A DNA stretch of 63,972 nt, from contig JAKVCT010000004.1 in NCBI GenBank assembly GCA_022448995.1, positions 1 to 63,972 on the forward strand, written 5' to 3'. This stretch comes from Saprospiraceae bacterium (GTDB lineage Bacteria > Bacteroidota > Bacteroidia > Chitinophagales > Saprospiraceae). This document shows, one piece after another, positions 16,620 through 24,922 of this stretch (position 1 is its first letter; every line of letters begins with the position of its first letter). The notes under the pieces are model-generated. The model ran no database searches, was not told the DNA's origin, and worked only from the letters and a program-made list of their open reading frames with translations. Both the position numbers and the translations under genes were made by a program.

Positions 16620-17340
16620 TAGATAGTGTAACGTTGTATTTTTTTGTTTTAACAAAATTATATTTAACGTATATAATAATAATAACAATTATTTAAAAAT
16701 TTTAAAAATTCCCTATTATTATTAGCAATGTGGAAAAGTGGATAACTTTTTTAATTTTGTGATTTTTTTCCACTTTTCCACATTTTTTTTGAGTTATCCA
16801 CATGTTTATCCACATTTGTAAGTCTTATTATAAGGTAGTTTAAGATAGTTATCCACATAAATATAAGAAAGTGAATAAAAAAAGGCTGTGGAAAACCTTT
16901 CTTCACTTGACTGTGGAAAACTATGTGGAAAACATTGGACTTATCCACACATATACAAAGTAACTAAATGTATTTAAATAGTTATTCACTGTGGAACATT
17001 AAGCATGTGGAAAACTACTGACTTATCCACATACTTTTCCACATACTATGTGGAAAACTCAATTTCACAAGTACTTGATTAAGAGTATCTAACATATTAA
17101 TAAAAAATAGAGTGTGTATAAGTTTTATTTTATCTTCAGAATTTAATCCAACAATTTGTTTCTAATTACCTGAAGTTTTCCACATACTTATCCACAAATG
17201 TTAGCAAAATGTGGATAACTTGAGGATTTTCAACACGATTAATTTATTTTTTTTCAAAATTGACAGATTTTCCCCATAAATAGAAAGTTATCCACATTTT
17301 ATGTGTGTTATTCACATTATTATGTGGATAACTTTATGCT
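16620..17340. other. oriC: Putative chromosomal replication origin (oriC) with DnaA boxes
   Basis: Exact TTATCCACA 9-mers start at 16794, 16806, 16849, 16941, 17023, 17188 and 17288; reverse copies (TGTGGATAA) at 17210 and 17323; TTATTCACA at 17308. TTTTCCACA variants occur at 16774, 17035, 17176, and inverted at 16729, 16887, 16912, 16924, 17006 and 17049. That is about ten matches to the TTATNCACA DnaA box and nine one-mismatch boxes in 600 bp, far above chance. An AT-rich tract (16620-16712) borders the cluster. Flanking genes ctaA and SRAP both point away. dnaA itself is not adjacent, which occurs in other Bacteroidota. Function is inferred. Confidence 0.8.
16713..16745 (-). promoter_or_regulatory. 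Possible DnaA-trio/basal unwinding element
   Basis: Read on the minus strand: two abutting DnaA-box-like 9-mers (TTATCCACT, TTTTCCACA, 16745-16729), a 4-base spacer TTGC, then TAA TAA TAA TAG (16724-16713), then an A/T-only stretch. This is the order described for DnaA-trio unwinding elements. Inference from layout only. Confidence 0.5.
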
Positions 17341-17460
17341 TCACTCTTTTTTATACCTTTTTTGCTTATTTTTTGAGGGTGAATAGGTTTTTTGCGATTA
17401 TTTTGCTGCTTTTTTTACAGTATTATCCTAGATTTACTTAAATTAGTTATAAAGATATCG

Positions 17461-17468
17461 TATCTTTG
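17461..17468 (+). promoter_or_regulatory. Promoter -7 element (TATCTTTG) of the SRAP gene
   Basis: TATCTTTG matches the Bacteroidota TAnnTTTG. A -33 TTTG at the right spacing is not clear. The position implies transcription starting near 17473, which supports the ATG at 17523 and argues against an upstream start codon at 17466. Confidence 0.5.
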
Positions 17469-17522
17469 TTAAGATGGTATTATTTTTTGTGTACCTCTAT
17501 TCAACAATATAATCTAAAAATT

Positions 17523-18194
17523 ATGTGTAGTCGCTTTTCATTTGTGGCATCTGCAGAAAAGATGCGGCGACAATTTAACTTGAACATCAAGCAAGAGCTT
17601 CAAAAAAGCTATAATATAGGTGCAAGTCAGAATGCCTATATCTTAACCAATAAGTCTCTGGAATTGCAAATATTTCGTTGGGGACTTATCCCCTATTGGG
17701 CAAATGATGAAAAAGTAGGCACAAATTTGATTAACGCTTCTGCGGAAGGAATTGGTTCTAAGCTATCTTTTCGTTTACCTGTTCGTCAGCGCCGTTGTAT
17801 TGTATTTGCTGATAGTTATTATGATTGGAAACAAATAGGAAGAGAAAAACAAGCTTATCGCATTGCTATGAATAACGGTTATCTAATGGCATTTGCTGGA
17901 GTTTGGGATGTATGGGTAAGCGAAGAAGACAGAGTCTACAAAACATTTTCTATTATTACTACACAAGCCAATCGTGAAATCCGTAATTTGAATACACAAA
18001 TGCCTGTAATTTTACCAACAGGAGCTTTACAAGCTCGTTGGTTAGAGGAAGCATCCCTAAAAACAGCTTTAGGAATGTTAAAACCTTTGTCGGAGGGCAT
18101 GCTAAAATACTATCCTATTTCTAATGAAGTTGGGGATTTGGGAAATAATTATCCTAGTTTACACGATCCTATCGAACTTAACGAGGAAGCTTAG
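17523..18194 (+). CDS. SRAP-domain protein (YedK/HMCES-like) with altered active site
   Basis: 223 residues from the ATG at 17523. The choice is fixed by the family: Cys2 (MCSRFSF) must be N-terminal to form the DNA-protein crosslink at abasic sites. Other family motifs are FRWGLIPYWA (51-60), INASAE (70-75), RRCIVFADSYYDW (90-102) and MPVILP (160-165). Two usual catalytic positions differ: the glutamate of the F-Y-E-W motif is Asp101, and the histidine normally 6-8 residues before MPVIL is missing (REIRNLNTQMP). Expected to shield abasic sites in single-stranded DNA. It lies next to the putative origin. It may be slower at self-release or a diverged paralogue. Confidence 0.85.
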   Translation: MCSRFSFVASAEKMRRQFNLNIKQELQKSYNIGASQNAYILTNKSLELQIFRWGLIPYWANDEKVGTNLINASAEGIGSKLSFRLPVRQRRCIVFADSYYDWKQIGREKQAYRIAMNNGYLMAFAGVWDVWVSEEDRVYKTFSIITTQANREIRNLNTQMPVILPTGALQARWLEEASLKTALGMLKPLSEGMLKYYPISNEVGDLGNNYPSLHDPIELNEEA

Positions 18195-18315
18195 AGTGTT
18201 CTAAGTACTCCCTCCATTCATTTTTCTGTTCTAACCTTACAATATTTTCTATATCTAAAGCAAAAAGCCAAGATCTAATTACTACTTTTGTACTAGATTT
18301 CTAATCTCCTATATT

Positions 18316-18470
18316 TCAATACTCTGTAATGTAAGTAATTAAATGTTTTTTCAGTTTTTTGTCTATTTCAAAGACTTCTATATTTCTGATGGATTTGAAA
18401 AGCTCAAAGGCAAAGCTGAAAAGATTCAATTAAAAATACTTAAATATTTATATTACAGAGTATTCAATAG
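18316..18470. mobile_element. MITE-like inverted repeat, about 155 bp
   Basis: ACTCTGTAATGTAAGTAATT near 18321 and its inverted partner ACTCTGTAATATAAATATTT (18465-18446) pair over about 30 bp with few mismatches, and weaker pairing continues inward. No ORF. The terminus recurs singly at 48598-48617, 49804-49824 and, inverted, at 35464-35482 (consensus TTATRTTACAGAGYRCTT). It occupies most of the 357-base gap before the transketolase genes. Confidence 0.6.
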
Positions 18471-18551
18471 GTTCTTTGATTTACATCAAAACACTCTCCT
18501 ATTGATATAGGATAAGTTTTCTCATTCATAAATAAGTATATAATCACAATC

Positions 18552-19403
18552 ATGGCAAATTTAGAGCTTCTCAAAAAAACAGCTACACAAGTTCGGAGAG
18601 ATATTATCCGAATGGTCAGCAAAGCGGCTAGTGGTCATCCTGGAGGGTCTTTGGGGTGTACAGAATTCTTCACTGCACTCTATTTTGAAATAATGAATCA
18701 CGATACATCCTTTTCGATGGAAGCAAAGGGAGAAGATGTATTTTATTTGTCCAATGGACATATCTCACCAGTATGGTATAGTGTTTTGGCACGATCAGGC
18801 TATTTTCCAGTTGAGGAATTAGCTACTTTCCGTTGTATAGATTCTCGCTTGCAGGGACATCCAACTACACACGAAGGATTACCGGGTGTGCGTATTGCAT
18901 CTGGATCTTTAGGACAAGGTTTGTCTGTTGCTATAGGACATGCTTTGGCCAAAAAAGCTGATGGAGATGATCAATTAATTTATGCTCTGACTGGAGATGG
19001 AGAATTGCAAGAAGGACAGATTTGGGAAGCATTAATGTTTGCAGCTCATTACAAAGTAGATAATTTGATTGTTACTGTAGATTGGAATGGTCAGCAGATT
19101 GATGGTGCAAATGATGATGTATTGTCCTTAGGAGACTTGGAAGGTAAGTGGAAATCTTTTGGTTGGGAAGTTGTTCATTTGAAGGATGGAAATGATATGG
19201 AGCAAGTACTAACAACTTTGCAAGAAGCTAAAGCACTTACAGGCAAAGGGAAACCAATCGTAGTTTTGATGCAAACAGAAATGGGTTATGGTGTAGATTT
19301 CATGCAAGGAACACACAAGTGGCATGGTAAAGCGCCTAATGCTGAACAAACTGAAACAGCTTTGGCGCAACTAGAGGAGACTCTAGGTGATTATCCTTTT
19401 TAA
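18552..19403 (+). CDS. Transketolase, N-terminal (thiamine-binding) subunit
   Basis: 283 residues. It holds the transketolase pyrophosphate-binding half: SGHPGGSLGCTEFFTALYF (about 27-45), RLQGHPTTHEGLPGVRIASGSLGQGLS (about 98-124), and the ThDP motif GDGELQEGQIWEAL (about 145-158) followed by VTVDWNGQQIDG. It works with the product of the next gene, 23 bases downstream, to interconvert sugar phosphates in the non-oxidative pentose phosphate pathway. Splitting transketolase into two genes is normal in Bacteroidota and many archaea. The two are surely one operon. Confidence 0.95.
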   Translation: MANLELLKKTATQVRRDIIRMVSKAASGHPGGSLGCTEFFTALYFEIMNHDTSFSMEAKGEDVFYLSNGHISPVWYSVLARSGYFPVEELATFRCIDSRLQGHPTTHEGLPGVRIASGSLGQGLSVAIGHALAKKADGDDQLIYALTGDGELQEGQIWEALMFAAHYKVDNLIVTVDWNGQQIDGANDDVLSLGDLEGKWKSFGWEVVHLKDGNDMEQVLTTLQEAKALTGKGKPIVVLMQTEMGYGVDFMQGTHKWHGKAPNAEQTETALAQLEETLGDYPF

Positions 19404-19426
19404 TTAATTACAATATAAAATATATT

Positions 19427-20380
19427 ATGTTATCTAATATAAATAGTAAGGGGAAGAAGGCTACACGTGATGGTTTTGGTGCAGGTATCTATGAAGCAGC
19501 TCAAAAAAATCCTAATATCTTTGCTTTGTGTGCAGATTTAGTAGGATCATTAAAATTGAATGACTTTATTGGAGATTATCCTGAGCGTTTTATTCAGGTA
19601 GGAATTGCTGAAGCAAATATGATGGGGATTGCAGCAGGTTTAGCAACAGCTGGAAAAATTCCTTATACTACTACTTTTGCCAATTTCTCTACAGGTCGAG
19701 TTTATGATCAAATTCGTCAGTCTATTGCTTATTCTCATAAAAATGTAAAAATCTGTGCTTCTCATGCAGGAGTTACTTTGGGAGAAGACGGTGCAACACA
19801 CCAGATCTTAGAAGATTTAGGTTTAATGAAAATGTTGCCAGGTATGACTGTAATTAATCCATGTGATTATGAGCAGACACGTTTGGCTACTATGGCAATT
19901 GCAGAACATAATGGTCCTGTGTATTTGCGTTTTGGTCGTCCTTCTTGGCCAATGTTTACAGAAGGGATGCCTTTTGAAATTGGTAAGGCATTAAAAATGA
20001 ATGATGGAAAAGATGTTTCTATTTTTGCTACAGGACACTTGGTTTGGAAAGCAGTAGAAGCAGCCAAACAATTAGAAGCAGAAGGCATCAGTTGTGAATT
20101 GATCAACATTCACACAATTAAGCCTTTGGATGAAGAAGCAGTATTAGCATCTGTAGCAAAAACAAAATGTGCTGTAGTTGCTGAAGAGCACAATGTATTG
20201 GGTGGATTAGGAGAAAGTATTGCAGGTTTATTAGCGCGTAAAAATCCTACTCCTATCGAGTTTGTTGCAGTACAAGATACTTTTGGTGAAAGTGGTAAAG
20301 TGCCAGATTTGATTGCTAAGTATGGTTTGGATACTGTGAATGTAGTAGATGCAGTAAGAAAGGTATTGGCTAGAAAATAA
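19427..20380 (+). CDS. Transketolase, C-terminal subunit
   Basis: 317 residues. It contains the pyrimidine-binding domain (RDGFGAGIYEAAQKNPNIFALCADL, FIQVGIAEANMMGIAAGLATAGK with the ThDP-activating glutamate near residue 67, then SHAGVTLGEDGATHQ) and the C-terminal transketolase domain (about 190-310). Second gene of the transketolase operon and followed by a terminator. Confidence 0.95.
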   Translation: MLSNINSKGKKATRDGFGAGIYEAAQKNPNIFALCADLVGSLKLNDFIGDYPERFIQVGIAEANMMGIAAGLATAGKIPYTTTFANFSTGRVYDQIRQSIAYSHKNVKICASHAGVTLGEDGATHQILEDLGLMKMLPGMTVINPCDYEQTRLATMAIAEHNGPVYLRFGRPSWPMFTEGMPFEIGKALKMNDGKDVSIFATGHLVWKAVEAAKQLEAEGISCELINIHTIKPLDEEAVLASVAKTKCAVVAEEHNVLGGLGESIAGLLARKNPTPIEFVAVQDTFGESGKVPDLIAKYGLDTVNVVDAVRKVLARK

Positions 20381-20404
20381 GCTAGGCATAATCTTTAGAT
20401 AAAA

Positions 20405-20440
20405 AAAAGCTAGATCTTGAATGAATAAGATCTAGCTTTT
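20405..20440. terminator. Bidirectional terminator between transketolase and cdsA
   Basis: AAAAGCTAGATCTT (20405-20418) pairs perfectly with 20427-20440; loop of 8; A run on one side and T run on the other. The genes on both sides converge here. Confidence 0.85.
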
Positions 20441-20471
20441 GCTTTATAAGGATAATACGTTTATGCAATTT

Positions 20472-21320
20472 CTATCTAAGCATCGTGAAGAAAAATAGAG
20501 CAATTGCAATAAATGGAATTACAAAAATAAAGGAATCAAAACGATCCAAAAATCCTCCATGCCCTGGTAGTATGTTTCCTGAATCTTTAATACCTAGACT
20601 GCGCTTCAACATAGATTCTACCAAATCACCCAAGATACCAAAGACAGCACAGATTGCTCCCAAGATCATCCATTGCCATAATTGCAAGGGAATATCTTTG
20701 AAAACAAGGCTGCACAGAACCGCTACAATAATTGCTGAAGCAACACCACCCATAGTTCCTTCCCATGTTTTACCTGGAGAAATACGCGGAAACATTTTAT
20801 TCTTACCGATTTGAGAACCCAACATGTACGCACCTGTATCTCCTGCCCAGATCATGAATAATATGGAGAGTACTAAGAAATTACCTTGTGGTATACTTGT
20901 ACTTAGTCCAATCACTAAAGATAAAGGCAAACCAATATAAAACATTCCTAAGAAAGAGAAGCCTATATTTGGAAAGGGTTGAGCTGATTTTCCAAATAGT
21001 TCAAATAGAAATAAACTCGAAAATAGAAATAGAGTTATGGGAACTCCATAGATTACCAAACTGGTTGGGGATACACTTATTAGAGATTGAATTAAAGCAA
21101 TTAATGGTAAGTAGAGTCCAACTGTCATTGCCAAGATACGACGTGATAGATTAGTAGTACTCGAACCATCTTGTACTAAGATTAAACCACTAAATTCATA
21201 GATACATAATGCCGCTACTAGAAAAAATAAGATTGCACAGGCTAAAGGATGTGCTAAGGTTAATCCTATCATCACTCCTACAAAAGTAAGTCCTGTGATA
21301 GCTCTTTGTTTAAAACTCAT
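20472..21320 (-). CDS. cdsA: Phosphatidate cytidylyltransferase (CDP-diglyceride synthase)
   Basis: 282 residues with about eight membrane segments. The C-terminal signature is present: FPRISPGKTWEGTMGG (about 178-193) and SMLKRSLGIKDSGNILPGHG followed by GFLDR (about 235-260), which contains the CDP-alcohol-type catalytic aspartates. It makes CDP-diacylglycerol from phosphatidic acid and CTP at the inner membrane, feeding all phospholipids. Last of three tightly packed minus-strand genes, 6 bases after the CPBP protease gene. Confidence 0.93.
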   Translation of the reverse strand: MSFKQRAITGLTFVGVMIGLTLAHPLACAILFFLVAALCIYEFSGLILVQDGSSTTNLSRRILAMTVGLYLPLIALIQSLISVSPTSLVIYGVPITLFLFSSLFLFELFGKSAQPFPNIGFSFLGMFYIGLPLSLVIGLSTSIPQGNFLVLSILFMIWAGDTGAYMLGSQIGKNKMFPRISPGKTWEGTMGGVASAIIVAVLCSLVFKDIPLQLWQWMILGAICAVFGILGDLVESMLKRSLGIKDSGNILPGHGGFLDRFDSFIFVIPFIAIALFFFTMLR

Positions 21321-21326
21321 ATAGAT

Positions 21327-22244
21327 TTAAGGATTAAGATAAGTTGCTGTATTTAATTTTCGGTCTGATTTTTTATGAATCGTCCAAACAACATAAGCAA
21401 TCAATGAAGATAAAGCAATACTGCCAAGAATCCAAGTGATAGGAATTGATGTTTCTGTTGTGGTATTTTTTACATCTTCAGGTAGATTATATTGTATAAT
21501 AATTTGGATAGCATTGAAGAAAGCATGTGCAACAATAGGAACCCAAAGAGATCCTGACCACCACAATAGATATCCAAAACTTACTCCCATCAACATTCTT
21601 GGAAAAAAACCTTGTAGATCATGTATTACACTAAAAACTGCACCTGTAAGCCAAATCCCTAAATGCATATTGTCTAGAACTTGGGAAAACAAGCGTTGAA
21701 GTATTCCTCTGAATAAGAGCTCCTCTCCCACTGCTGCAACTATACCAACTAGTATTAAATTGAGTAAGAAATCGGTTAAAGTATTCATATTGCCTATTAT
21801 TTCAGCAATAGCTTGATTACTACTGTCTCCATCAATGAAACTTTGATTCCATTGTACTAAAGCAAAAAAAGCTGGAGCTAGAACTATAATGAATAATATG
21901 GCCAAAGGGTAATGTAACCAAGAATTACTATGATTGATTAGTAAGTATTCTTTTTGCTTTTGTTTGTAAAATAAATAGACAAATAAAAGACTAGGAAAAA
22001 GAAAGGTAGCTAAGTGACTTAGACCTAATAAGATTTGTAGAATATTTTTATACTCTAGGTATTCTCCCTGTTCCATAGACTTCATTAACTCTGTCAAGTC
22101 GTGTATACCTAATAACCCTCCTATTCCACTTACCAACAAGGCACCAATGACCATTCCTAGAAAGGATAATGCAAGAAGTATCAGGAATAATAAAAGTGGA
22201 GATTGTTTAGGATCTATTCGATCCTGATTTTGATTTAATGACAT
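21327..22244 (-). CDS. CPBP-family intramembrane metalloprotease (Abi/CAAX-like)
   Basis: 305 residues with about eight hydrophobic segments. The family motifs are EELLFRGILQRLF (about 170-182, the EExxxR motif), FSVIHDLQGFFPRMLMG (histidine about 205) and HAFFNAIQ (HxxxN, about 241). Members cleave prenylated or membrane peptides, often in bacteriocin immunity or stress, but the substrate here is unknown. Lies between the aminotransferase gene (12 bases away) and cdsA (6 bases), so it is in one operon; a link with membrane lipid synthesis is plausible. Confidence 0.88.
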   Translation of the reverse strand: MSLNQNQDRIDPKQSPLLLFLILLALSFLGMVIGALLVSGIGGLLGIHDLTELMKSMEQGEYLEYKNILQILLGLSHLATFLFPSLLFVYLFYKQKQKEYLLINHSNSWLHYPLAILFIIVLAPAFFALVQWNQSFIDGDSSNQAIAEIIGNMNTLTDFLLNLILVGIVAAVGEELLFRGILQRLFSQVLDNMHLGIWLTGAVFSVIHDLQGFFPRMLMGVSFGYLLWWSGSLWVPIVAHAFFNAIQIIIQYNLPEDVKNTTTETSIPITWILGSIALSSLIAYVVWTIHKKSDRKLNTATYLNP

Positions 22245-22256
22245 ATTATATCTTAA

Positions 22257-23450
22257 TTAAGTAAGTGTTTCTTTTATAGCTTGTAATATAATAGAACAAG
22301 CTTTATGAATTTCATCTTCTGTAATAATTAAAGGAGGGGCAACACGTAACGCACCATCATTGAACAGAAACCAATCAGTGATTAATCCTAATCGGATACA
22401 AGCATCAATAACTGCTTTGACTTCAGTAAATGTACCAATTTCTACAGCCATTATCAAACCAGCACTACGGATTGTTTTGATCTTTGGATGTTGTAATAAC
22501 TTCAAGAATAAAGCTTCTTTCTTCTTAACTGCAGGAATAATAGAGGTATCTTCTGTTAAGAGCTGCAAACTTGCTAAAGCTGCTGCACAGCAAACAGGAT
22601 GCCCCCCAAAAGTAGTAATATGTCCTAAGAATGGATTATTGGTAAAAACTTGCATGATTTCCTTAGAAGAAACGAATGCACCTAAAGGCATTCCCCCACC
22701 AAAAGCTTTTGCTAATAAGAGTATGTCGGGAACAACATCGTATTGTTCAAATGCAAATAAACTTCCTGTTCTTCCACAGCCCATCTGAATTTCATCAAAA
22801 ATCAATAAAGTTCCTGTTTCTGTACAACGTTGACGAACTGCTTTCAAATAATCATTCTCTGGTTTTTGAATACCCACTTCTGCACGTACAGGTTCCATAA
22901 CCACACAAGCTGTGTGCTCATCAATCATATGCAGATCCTCAGGATTATTAAACTCAATGAATTTTACATTAGGTAGTAATGGACGAAATGGGGCTGTAAA
23001 AAAAGAATCACTCATGAGACTCAAGGAACCATTTGTACTTCCATGATAAGCATTTTTACAAGCTACAATATTAGAACGACCTGTATAACGTTTGGCTAGT
23101 TTTAAGGCTCCTTCAGTAGCTTCTGTTCCTGAATTGACAAAGTAAGTGGAGTCTAAGCTTGGTGGTAAATGTTTTGCTAATAGTGTAGCAAGTTCTACCT
23201 GAGGTGATAATACAAATTCTCCATAGACCAGTGTGTGTAAATATTTTCCTGCTTGTTTTTGTATAGCATCAACAATCTTAGGGTGATTGTGCCCCAAAGA
23301 GCTTACACTAATTCCTGAAATTAGATCTATATAAGATTTATTTCCTTTCCCTAACAGATAGATCCCCTTGGAATCTACAATCTCTATGCCCATAGGCATA
23401 TCACTAGTTTGAGCCACATGGTTCAAAAATAATTGGCGTTGGCTTAACAT
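22257..23450 (-). CDS. Class III aminotransferase, acetylornithine/ornithine aminotransferase-like
   Basis: 397 residues, class III fold-type I PLP enzyme. It has VNSGTEATEGALKLAKRYTG (about 105-124), YHGSTNGSLS (135-144), LLIFDEIQMGCGRTG (215-229, the PLP-contacting Asp) and LLAKAFGGGMPLG with the PLP lysine at about 248. The closest match by eye is acetylornithine/4-aminobutyrate-type enzymes. No arg genes are adjacent, so the exact substrate is open. First gene of the aminotransferase-CPBP-cdsA operon. Confidence 0.88.
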   Translation of the reverse strand: MLSQRQLFLNHVAQTSDMPMGIEIVDSKGIYLLGKGNKSYIDLISGISVSSLGHNHPKIVDAIQKQAGKYLHTLVYGEFVLSPQVELATLLAKHLPPSLDSTYFVNSGTEATEGALKLAKRYTGRSNIVACKNAYHGSTNGSLSLMSDSFFTAPFRPLLPNVKFIEFNNPEDLHMIDEHTACVVMEPVRAEVGIQKPENDYLKAVRQRCTETGTLLIFDEIQMGCGRTGSLFAFEQYDVVPDILLLAKAFGGGMPLGAFVSSKEIMQVFTNNPFLGHITTFGGHPVCCAAALASLQLLTEDTSIIPAVKKKEALFLKLLQHPKIKTIRSAGLIMAVEIGTFTEVKAVIDACIRLGLITDWFLFNDGALRVAPPLIITEDEIHKACSIILQAIKETLT

Positions 23451-23846
23451 ATATTTTATGTATCTTAGTCCTTATCAATAGACATGATTACTGAGACTCA
23501 AGTCACCAGTCAAATAGTATCAAATCGCTTTTTAGGCTATTTGGAAGTAACTATTTCTTATTAATGTATTCAAAATTCTTTGTTTACTTAATATTGACAA
23601 TTATGTCCAATAAGGTCTATACTTTAGATGATGAAGATAATTTTAAACAATCTTCGATGATTAAATTGTATTGACTAAGAAGAGTAAATCTCTTCTATTG
23701 AAGTTGTTTAAATACAACAGATATGATTTTTAAGTAACATTATTTACAAAAATAACAAAAACTTTGCGCATAGAAGATATGCTAGAAGAGGAAGTCTAGA
23801 TTCTTTTGGCTATGTCAGATTAGATGGAACTGAAATCGGAAAAGAT
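23451..23846. other. Divergent intergenic region, nothing specific seen
   Basis: About 396 AT-rich bases between divergent genes (aminotransferase and homoserine kinase). Both promoters must lie here, but no convincing TTTG/TAnnTTTG pair was identified. Confidence 0.4.
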
Positions 23847-24797
23847 ATGGTAAAATTAAAAACAGGAATTAAAGTATTCGCTCCAGCTACAGTGAGCAAT
23901 TTATGTTGTGGATTCAATAGTTTAGCAGCGGCTATAGATGGTCTTGGTGATGAAATTATTGTACGTCCATCTAATGAGGAAGGGATTCATTTGACCAAAA
24001 TTAGAGGTGATAAGAAAAAACTTTCTTTGGATACAGATATAAATATAGCTGGAGTTGCTGCCAAAGCTACTTATAACTATTTACGCCAAGAAGGATTAAT
24101 CTCAAAAGGATTAGGAATAGCTTTAGAATTAAATAAAAAGGTAAGTATACAGAGTGGTTTGGGGTCAAGTGCTTCTAGCGCAGTAGCAGGTGCTATGGCA
24201 GTGAACGAAGCTTTTGGTCGGCCTTTAACTAAGCGAGAACTCTTACCATTTGTTGCTCAAGCAGAATCCCAAAATCATGGATTCTCGTCTATACAGAGTG
24301 CAGCTAGTGCTTTATTGGGTGGATTAGTATTTGTACGGAATCACGATCAGATGGATGTTCATCGTTTATTATTACCTAGAGGATTATGTTTCGTTATTTT
24401 TACTCCTACTGTTCGCAGAAGACATTGGATTACTCGAAAAGATTTGCCCTCTACCCTATCTAGAGCTATAGCACAACAAAACGCTGTAGATTTAGCAGGA
24501 ATGGTTTATGGTTTATCTATATCTAATTTCGATTTGGTACAGCGGTCTTTGAGTACATCTTGGGTGGAGGAACTCTTACAAGAAACGGTACCTTATTTTG
24601 ATGAGCTGAAGTCTGCTACTTCGGGAAGCCTAGGTATGGGGATTTCTGGGATGGGAAATTCTGTTTTTGTATTGTGCCACAATACTTTTATTGCAGAGAG
24701 AATTCTAGCAGATATGAATGAGATATATACTTCTAACAAATTGAGATTTAATTCTTTTATTTCATCAGTTAATCAAGAAGGGGCTACATTACAATAG
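23847..24797 (+). CDS. thrB: Homoserine kinase
   Basis: 316 residues of GHMP-kinase fold. It opens IKVFAPATVSNLCCGFNSLAAAIDG (about 8-32) and has the ATP-loop SIQSGLGSSASSAVAGAM (about 100-117). The C-terminal part has GMGISGMGNSVF. It phosphorylates L-homoserine on the path to threonine. It stands alone here: thrA and thrC are not adjacent, unlike the thrABC order in many Bacteroidota. Length fits the family. Confidence 0.9.
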   Translation: MVKLKTGIKVFAPATVSNLCCGFNSLAAAIDGLGDEIIVRPSNEEGIHLTKIRGDKKKLSLDTDINIAGVAAKATYNYLRQEGLISKGLGIALELNKKVSIQSGLGSSASSAVAGAMAVNEAFGRPLTKRELLPFVAQAESQNHGFSSIQSAASALLGGLVFVRNHDQMDVHRLLLPRGLCFVIFTPTVRRRHWITRKDLPSTLSRAIAQQNAVDLAGMVYGLSISNFDLVQRSLSTSWVEELLQETVPYFDELKSATSGSLGMGISGMGNSVFVLCHNTFIAERILADMNEIYTSNKLRFNSFISSVNQEGATLQ

Positions 24798-24807
24798 TAT
24801 TGTAACC

Positions 24808-24827
24808 TATGTTCCACGTGGAACATA
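24808..24827. promoter_or_regulatory. parS: parS-like centromere site 1
   Basis: TATGTTCCACGTGGAACATA is a perfect palindrome. The core TGTTCCACGTGGAACA matches the general ParB-binding parS pattern TGTTNCACGTGNAACA. It lies 10 bases after the thrB stop. Confidence 0.8.
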
Positions 24828-24860
24828 GTCAAATAGTCCACTGTTTGTATTGTATAGGTA

Positions 24861-24890
24861 GAGGCTATGTTCCACGTGGAACATAGCCTC
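24861..24890. promoter_or_regulatory. parS: parS-like centromere site 2 (30-bp palindrome)
   Basis: Same 16-base core at 24868-24883, extended to a perfect 30-bp palindrome with GAGGCTA arms. It may also form a hairpin terminator for thrB. Confidence 0.8.
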
Positions 24891-24922
24891 TATTAATCTT
24901 CTTTGCTGTGTGATTGATTATA

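Larger units (their letters stand above)
16349..17522. other. Intergenic region containing the origin candidate
   Basis: About 1.17 kb without a credible gene. 16349-16620 is plain AT-rich DNA with the ctaA promoter side. From about 16620 to 17340 it holds the AT-rich tract and DnaA-box cluster described separately. From 17340 to 17522 lies the leader of the SRAP gene. Confidence 0.7.

Noticed and set aside
16751..16948. 65-codon minus-strand ORF inside the intergenic region
   Set aside because: It is made by the repeated DnaA-box sequence; composition and position explain it without coding.
17466..17522. Upstream extension of the SRAP protein by 19 residues
   Set aside because: The family needs Cys at position 2, and a promoter -7 element overlaps the extension.
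18552..20380. Idea that transketolase is broken by a frameshift into two ORFs
   Set aside because: The split falls at the known subunit boundary, each half has its own start and stop, and a two-gene transketolase is common in this phylum.
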